Assembly (NCBI GenBank): GCA_020629695.1
Contig: JAHDCV010000001.1
Location: 198,460-235,614, forward strand
Origin: Acidimicrobiales bacterium
GTDB lineage: Bacteria > Actinomycetota > Acidimicrobiia > Acidimicrobiales > SZUA-35
DNA: 37,155 nt
Direction: 5' to 3'
Shown: piece after piece, positions 32,892 through 37,155 of the stretch
How the letters are laid out: each line of letters begins with the position of its first letter
How positions within the stretch are numbered: the stretch's first letter is position 1
Translations under genes and position numbers: made by a program
The notes under the pieces: generated by a model
The model's input: only the letters and a program-made list of their open reading frames with translations
What the model was told of the DNA's origin: nothing
The model's database searches: none

Positions 32892-34631
32892 TCAGGCGTT
32901 CGGAGCGTGGTCCAGGGTGCCCGGATCGGGCAAGTGCAGGATGGCGAGATGCTGGCGCGCTCGCGCCGGTGGCTCACCATCGAGCCGCGAGATCACGATC
33001 GCGACGCCGAAGGCGAGCGGCACCGACCATGCGGCCGGCGCCGCGGCGAGGGCACCGAGCCAACCGTCGCCGAGCACACCCGACATGGTCGAGGCGATCG
33101 CCATCGTGGCGGCCCCGCCGCCGGCCAACATGCCCGCCGCTGCTCCACGCTTGGTCAGGTCGGACCACCAGATACCGAGCACGAGCAGCGGGCAGAACGA
33201 CGAAGCGGCGATCGCGAAGGCCCACCCGACCAACACGTTGATCTGGAACGGTTCGGCACCGAGTCCGAGCACGACCGCCACCGCGGCAGCACCCCACACC
33301 GCGATGCGGAACTGGCGCACCCCTCCACCGACGAGATCATGCGAGATCGCCGAGGCGACCGAGATCATGAGGCCCGACGACGTGGACAGGAAGGCAGCCA
33401 CGGCACCGGCAGCGACGATGCCGGTCACCCATCCCCCGGCGTCGGTGCCGAGGATCGCCGCCGGTAGCAGCAGCACGGTCGAGTCCGTCTCGCCCGTCAC
33501 CAACAACTCCGGGGTGTAGAGCCGACCGAGTGCGCCGAGCAGCGGCGGCCAGACGTAGAACATGCCGAGCAGTCCGACCACGATCACGGTCGTCCGACGG
33601 GCATCCGATCCGGTGGCGTTCGTGTAGAAGCGCACGAGCACGTGCGGCAGCCCCATCGTGCCGAGGAACGTCGCGAACATGACCGAGTAGACGAAGTAGA
33701 GCGGATGCCCACCTCCCGGTCCGCCGGTGAGAGGAGCGGCCCACCGTGTGCCACCGGTCGCGTCGATGCCCTCCCGGTGGGGCACCAGCCCGTCGGCGGC
33801 GAACTCCACGATCGTGCCCTCGACCGCCGTGTGGGTCCCGATGCCGAGCACGGCGAGAGCGTCGGTGCCCGTGGCCGTTGGTGGATCCCCGCCGGCGTCG
33901 GTCACGACGCCCTGCAGCGTCGTGATCCCGATCGGCTCCTCGACCACGAACACGGTGTCGCGCCGGAACTCGACCTCCGTGGCCTCGGCGAACCGAGGGG
34001 CGTCCGGTTGGGTCAACGATCGGGTGTCGTCAGCCATCCAGGCCACGAACAGGATGATCGCCGGGATGGCCATCGCCAACACCATGATCACGTACTGGAA
34101 CGCCTGGACATACGTGATGCCCCGCATGCCACCGGCGGTGAGGTTGAGCGCGACCACCAGGCCGACCAGCACGACGCCGACCCAGTACGGCGCGCCCGTG
34201 ATCGCCCGCACGGTGATGCCCGCTCCCTTCATCTGAGGCAGGAGATAGAGCCAGCCGATGATCAGCACGAAGGCGGCCGCGATCCGCCGCAGACCGGTCG
34301 AGCCCAACCGTCCCTCCGCGAACTCCGGGATCGTGAACGAGCCGAACCGGCGCAACGGCGCCGCGACGAAGAGCAGCAGGAGCAGATAGCCCGCCGTGTA
34401 GCCGGCGGGGAACCACAACATGTCGGCGCCGAAGACGAGCACGAGGCCGGCGAGGCCGAGCTGGGTACCCGCCGAGAGATACTCACCTCCCACGGCGAAG
34501 GCGTTCCACACGGGATGCACCGCCCGTGACGCCACGAAGAAGTTCGACGTGGTCCGGGCGAAGCGGAGTCCGAACGTCCCGACCCCGAGGGTCAGCACCG
34601 TCACCAGCACGACCGCCAGCGTGGCGATCAC
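32892..34631 (-). CDS. Sodium/solute symporter, acetate/monocarboxylate type
   Basis: 579 residues of the SSS family, about 13 helices. Family landmarks: ASRAVHPVWNAFAVGGEYLS with the early Na+-binding helix, GSFTIPEFAEGRLG, LPQMKGAGI, LNLTAGGMRGITYVQAFQY and ATFLGTMGLPHVLVRFYT. This layout is nearest to ActP/MctP monocarboxylate carriers. A hydrophilic insert of about 100 residues (ending GGPGGGHPL, before a helix) lies between two helices, outside the membrane if the usual topology holds. GTG at 34631 overlaps the previous stop (GTGA). With the upstream small membrane protein and LytTR system it forms a sensor-transporter unit; the next gene downstream is the acyl-CoA carboxylase. Confidence 0.92.
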   Translation of the reverse strand: MIATLAVVLVTVLTLGVGTFGLRFARTTSNFFVASRAVHPVWNAFAVGGEYLSAGTQLGLAGLVLVFGADMLWFPAGYTAGYLLLLLFVAAPLRRFGSFTIPEFAEGRLGSTGLRRIAAAFVLIIGWLYLLPQMKGAGITVRAITGAPYWVGVVLVGLVVALNLTAGGMRGITYVQAFQYVIMVLAMAIPAIILFVAWMADDTRSLTQPDAPRFAEATEVEFRRDTVFVVEEPIGITTLQGVVTDAGGDPPTATGTDALAVLGIGTHTAVEGTIVEFAADGLVPHREGIDATGGTRWAAPLTGGPGGGHPLYFVYSVMFATFLGTMGLPHVLVRFYTNATGSDARRTTVIVVGLLGMFYVWPPLLGALGRLYTPELLVTGETDSTVLLLPAAILGTDAGGWVTGIVAAGAVAAFLSTSSGLMISVASAISHDLVGGGVRQFRIAVWGAAAVAVVLGLGAEPFQINVLVGWAFAIAASSFCPLLVLGIWWSDLTKRGAAAGMLAGGGAATMAIASTMSGVLGDGWLGALAAAPAAWSVPLAFGVAIVISRLDGEPPARARQHLAILHLPDPGTLDHAPNA

Positions 34632-35020
34632 GTCTGCCGCTCGATCCACTCGCGTTCGACCTGCTCCGCCGCCCGGCGCTGGCGGTCCCCGACCCACAGC
34701 AGGAACGGGAACACGCCGGGGCCGAGGATCACCCAGGCGAGCGGCGGCAACGGTCCGAGGCGGACCGTGCCGAGGTCGGTGGTGAAGAACACCAGCGGCA
34801 GCACCAGGAACGGGATGACGAGCAGGGCGAGATTCGACAGCGCGAGACGGCGTTGGGCCACCACCAGGCGCTCGACCGCCTCGGGTTGCGCCGGCCAGCC
34901 ACGGACCCACGGGTCGACGCTGCGCGATCGCCCGAGTCGACGAGCCGCCGAGGTGCGCGGGTGCACCACGATCTTGCGTTCGCCGACGACCGGCTCCTCC
35001 GGCTGATCCGACGGTGTCAC
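34628..35020 (-). CDS. Small membrane protein partnered with the symporter
   Basis: 130 residues: a basic, soluble N terminus (about 1-58), then two hydrophobic helices (LSNLALLVIPFLVLPLVFF and LAWVILGPGVFPFLLWV) and a charged C terminus (REWIERQT). Position and size are like the small DUF485-type companion of ActP-type symporters, but the sequence is not a clear match. The GTG at 35020 lies seven bases after the regulator stop, and the stop overlaps the symporter start. Confidence 0.75.
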   Translation of the reverse strand: MTPSDQPEEPVVGERKIVVHPRTSAARRLGRSRSVDPWVRGWPAQPEAVERLVVAQRRLALSNLALLVIPFLVLPLVFFTTDLGTVRLGPLPPLAWVILGPGVFPFLLWVGDRQRRAAEQVEREWIERQT

Positions 35021-35027
35021 GGGACCG

Positions 35028-35834
35028 TCAGCGCTGTCGCGACGGCGGCGCGAGACGATCCCGGAGCGCCCGCCGATGGCGCCGACTCACCGGCAACTCG
35101 ACACCCGCCACCACCACGGCCTGGCCGGAGGCCACCGTCCGGATCTGGGTGATGGCGGACTCGCGCACCAGGAAGCTGCGGTGGATCCGCAGGAAACCGT
35201 GTCGCTCCCAGGCCGTCTCCAGCGTGGAGATGGTCTCGCGAACCAGATGGGACCCGGCGTCGTGATGCACGCGTACGTAGTCCCCGGAGGCCTCGGCGTA
35301 GATGACGTCGTCGCGCTCGATCACGTGGGTCACGTCACCGACCCGCGACCGCAAGCGAGCGCACGGCGCGGAGTCGTCGGCCATCGCCGCCGCTGTCGGC
35401 TGCCGCCCGCGCACCCGTGCCAACGCTGCCTCGAGCCGGACGGGGTCGACGGGTTTCGTCAGGTAGTCGACGGCGTTGACCTCGAAGGCCTGCAGGGCGT
35501 GTTCCTCGTGCGCCGTCACGAACACGATGTGGGGCGGCCGCCGGAACTTGGCGAGCAACTCGGCCAGCTCCATGCCGCCGATCCCCGACATCTGGATGTC
35601 GAGGAACACACAGTCCACGACGGGCTCACGGCCCATCACCTGCAGGGCGTCCTCGCCCGACGACGCCTCACCGACGATCTCGACCTCGCCGGTCTGGGTG
35701 AGCAGCCACCGGAGATCGCCCAGCGCCAGCGGCTCGTCGTCGACCAGCACCACACGCATCGCCGGAAGGGCACGGCTCGGTGAGTCGGAGCGGGAGGTTG
35801 CCCCGTCGTGGGTACCCCGGCCGGTGACGGTCAT
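35028..35834 (-). CDS. LytTR-family response regulator
   Basis: 268 residues. Receiver domain from about residue 26 (MRVVLVDDEPLALGD) with phospho-acceptor Asp79 in CVFLDIQMSG and the Lys in VDYLTKPVDP. The C-terminal LytTR DNA-binding domain shows VIYAEASGDYVRVHHD and FLRIHRSFLVRESAITQI. ATG at 35834 overlaps the kinase stop (ATGA), so the N-terminal 25 residues are likely translated; Met26 gives the standard receiver start and is the alternative. It probably activates the symporter genes directly downstream. Confidence 0.93.
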   Translation of the reverse strand: MTVTGRGTHDGATSRSDSPSRALPAMRVVLVDDEPLALGDLRWLLTQTGEVEIVGEASSGEDALQVMGREPVVDCVFLDIQMSGIGGMELAELLAKFRRPPHIVFVTAHEEHALQAFEVNAVDYLTKPVDPVRLEAALARVRGRQPTAAAMADDSAPCARLRSRVGDVTHVIERDDVIYAEASGDYVRVHHDAGSHLVRETISTLETAWERHGFLRIHRSFLVRESAITQIRTVASGQAVVVAGVELPVSRRHRRALRDRLAPPSRQR

Positions 35835-36946
35835 GTCGCGTGCACTCCTGGGTGGAACTTCGGAACCCGCATTGTGACACGGGTCCCGACACCGTCGCCG
35901 GTGGCGATCTCGAGGCCGTATTCCGGACCGAACGTCGACCGCAGTCGCTCGTCGACCGACAACAACCCCACATGTGGCGTCGAGGTCCGGTTGGTCATCG
36001 CCGCCTGCAGTGCGTCGGGATCGGTGCCGACCCCGTCGTCGTCGACGGTGATCAACGCATGCGCCCCGGAGTCGGCGGCTTCGATCGTCACCCGGCCATG
36101 GCCCTGCCGTTGCTCCAACCCGTGCCGGATGGCGTTCTCGACGAGAGGCTGCACGCAGAGGAAGGGCAGCGTCACGCCGAGCACCTCGGGAGCGATCATC
36201 AGACGCACACTCATCCGATCGGCGAATCGGGCACGTTCGAGTTCGAGATACATCTCGACGAGTCGGAGCTCCTCGGCCAGGGTCGTGAACGCGGATGTCG
36301 TCCGGAATGTGTGGCGCGTGAAGTCGGCGAAGGTCGAGATCAGCGACCGGGCCTCCAGCGGATCGGTGTTGATGAGCGCGGCGATCGCCGTGAGGGAGTT
36401 GTAGAGGAAGTGTGGGCTGATCTGGGCCTGGAGTGTCCGGAGCTCGGCCTGGGCCACCTGGGCCTTCGCCCGCTCCAACTCGGCCAGCTCGACCTGCTGG
36501 CCCACCAGATCTCCGAGCTCCCGCAACATCGGGGACAGCAGGTCGTCGGCGCCGAAGGTGACTCCCTGGATCGTGCCGACGACGAGACCGTCGATGAGCA
36601 GCGGCGCGATCACGAGCTGTGCGTCACGGCCCCCCACGGTGACGTCGTGTGCCGTCGGCGTTCGGCCGGGCTGACGGTCGAGGACCTCGCCCGTCGCCCG
36701 GACGATCTGGGACCGGTCCGGGAGCTCGCCGGCTTCGGCGGCGACGGCACCGTCGAAGGTCACCGCGACACCCGTGGCCGGGAGCATCTCGAGCATGGTG
36801 TCGGCGAGAACCTGCGCGCCGTCCACGTCCAGATCCGAACGGATGGCCCGAGCGATGCGGTTGACCGACGACAGCAACGAGAGATCGTCGGGGGCGGAGC
36901 CGGGCACGGGGGGCCGCGGGGTCTCGCTCGGACGACGTCGCAACAC
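35831..36946 (-). CDS. LytS-type sensor histidine kinase, no membrane segment
   Basis: 371 residues. N-terminal GAF-like sensing region (about 25-150), a short coiled segment AKAQVAQAELRTLQAQIS, then the His_kinase domain with the phospho-acceptor His179 in ISPHFLYNSLTAIAAL, the N-box CVQPLVENAIRHGLE, and DDDGVGTD and GLLSVDERLR. No transmembrane helix, so the signal is cytoplasmic, perhaps a metabolite or redox state. The start is GTG at 36946, six bases after TACGTT; the longer frame to 37120 is proline/arginine-rich and crosses a hairpin, so I rejected it. First gene of the operon. Confidence 0.9.
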   Translation of the reverse strand: MLRRRPSETPRPPVPGSAPDDLSLLSSVNRIARAIRSDLDVDGAQVLADTMLEMLPATGVAVTFDGAVAAEAGELPDRSQIVRATGEVLDRQPGRTPTAHDVTVGGRDAQLVIAPLLIDGLVVGTIQGVTFGADDLLSPMLRELGDLVGQQVELAELERAKAQVAQAELRTLQAQISPHFLYNSLTAIAALINTDPLEARSLISTFADFTRHTFRTTSAFTTLAEELRLVEMYLELERARFADRMSVRLMIAPEVLGVTLPFLCVQPLVENAIRHGLEQRQGHGRVTIEAADSGAHALITVDDDGVGTDPDALQAAMTNRTSTPHVGLLSVDERLRSTFGPEYGLEIATGDGVGTRVTMRVPKFHPGVHAT

Positions 36947-36952
36947 GGAACC

Positions 36953-36958
36953 AACGTA
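36953..36958 (-). promoter_or_regulatory. Possible -10 box of the kinase operon
   Basis: TACGTT fits TANNNT and lies exactly six bases before the GTG at 36946, with no Shine-Dalgarno. This supports a leaderless message and the chosen start. Confidence 0.35.
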
Positions 36959-37039
36959 GTGCCACCCGTCACAGCCACGGCCATCGAGCACCGAGGTGTC
37001 GATGATCGGCGGATCCCGCTCGGCCAACGGTCGACGCGG

Positions 37040-37069
37040 CTCGGCCGCCCGGAGGTCCGGGCGGCCGAG
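37040..37069 (-). terminator. Perfect 14-bp GC-rich hairpin
   Basis: Arms CTCGGCCGCCCGGA and TCCGGGCGGCCGAG match perfectly around a two-base centre. It begins 20 bases after the stop codon of the partial gene at 37090. No T tract. It would end transcription from that gene before the kinase promoter. Confidence 0.6.
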
Positions 37070-37089
37070 GTCTGGAGGTCGAGGTCCGT

Positions 37090-37155
37090 TCAGGCGTCGA
37101 TCAGCTCGCAGTGGAACCACTCGTCTCCGGCGTCATCCCACTCGGCGTCATCCCA
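37090..37155 (-). CDS. C-terminal end of an acidic, unidentified protein (partial)
   Basis: Only the last 21 codons are inside the window. They read ...AEWDDAGDEWFHCELIDA and stop TGA at 37090. The end is very acidic and repeats a WDDA unit (WDDAEWDDAGDEW). The codon use fits a real gene and a strong hairpin follows, so I think it is coding, but the rest lies outside the window and no function can be given. Confidence 0.5.
   Translation of the reverse strand, partial: WDDAEWDDAGDEWFHCELIDA

Noticed and set aside
30813-33467. 884-codon open frame on the plus strand
   Set aside because: It is antisense to the acyl-CoA carboxylase and symporter; it is rich in Arg, His, Gly and Asp as expected from GC-biased codons read backwards, and has no recognisable domain.
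36947-37120. Longer start for the histidine kinase
   Set aside because: The extra 58 residues are Pro/Arg-rich, cross the 37040 hairpin and would overlap the end of the upstream gene; GTG at 36946 fits a leaderless start.
1-37155. tRNA or rRNA genes, insertion sequences, prophage, secondary-metabolite cluster
   Set aside because: None visible: gaps between genes are all below about 170 bases, no transposase or integrase motifs, and no NRPS/PKS domains.

Overview
The window looks like chromosomal DNA of a high-GC actinobacterium. Evidence: strong GC bias at third codon positions, many GTG starts, class E and class F sortases, a DUF5317 membrane protein, a septum-formation-type lipoprotein, a single-chain acyl-CoA carboxylase and several LytTR/TetR/LysR regulators. 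The gene content reminds me of Acidimicrobiia (Ilumatobacter-like), but that is inference; there is no rRNA or tRNA here to settle it. Coding density is very high: no gap between genes exceeds about 170 bases, most neighbours overlap by 1 to 8 bases, and I see no insertion sequence, prophage or CRISPR array.

Layout. (1) 54-4302: a candidate sulfonate-use module. A Gfo/Idh/MocA dehydrogenase, an SsuD-like FMNH2-dependent monooxygenase and a YeiH-type sulfite/sulfate exporter form one minus-strand operon, divergent from a LysR regulator. A perfect 10-bp inverted repeat lies in the shared promoter region. (2) 4306-5978: a class F sortase lipoprotein and a DUF4397 surface protein. (3) 6147-8413: a phosphohistidine swivel-domain protein followed by a SixA-like histidine phosphatase. 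(4) 8418-14953: a complete System I cytochrome c maturation operon, ccmA-B-C-D-E-F-G-H plus a CcmI-like gene, all overlapping. (5) 15114-18075: class E sortase, septum-formation-type lipoprotein, DUF5317 protein. (6) 18041-20324: a GH63-like glycosidase divergent from a family 4 glycosyltransferase. (7) 20332-22129: small membrane protein, TetR regulator, alpha/beta hydrolase. (8) 22134-26067: TrkA/TrkH potassium uptake with a translationally coupled GH26-like lipoprotein. (9) 26248-29560: TrpB2-type PLP enzyme, a His/Asp-rich membrane protein, and a lipoprotein made of two FtsX-extracellular-like domains. (10) 29601-36946: a BC-BCCP-CT acyl-CoA carboxylase, then a sodium/solute symporter, its small membrane partner, a LytTR response regulator and a LytS-type kinase. 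The last bases hold the end of an acidic unidentified gene.

Working together: region 1 could oxidise a sulfonate, release sulfite and export it under LysR control. Region 4 would attach haem to c-type cytochromes outside the membrane. Region 10 would sense and import a short carboxylate, next to an acyl-CoA carboxylase. Several genes have a TANNNT-like box only 6-10 bases before the start codon, which suggests leaderless transcripts. The most novel-looking items are the sulfonate module with its operator, the swivel-domain/SixA pair, the tandem FtsX-domain lipoprotein, and a proteobacterial-type Ccm system in an apparent actinobacterium.
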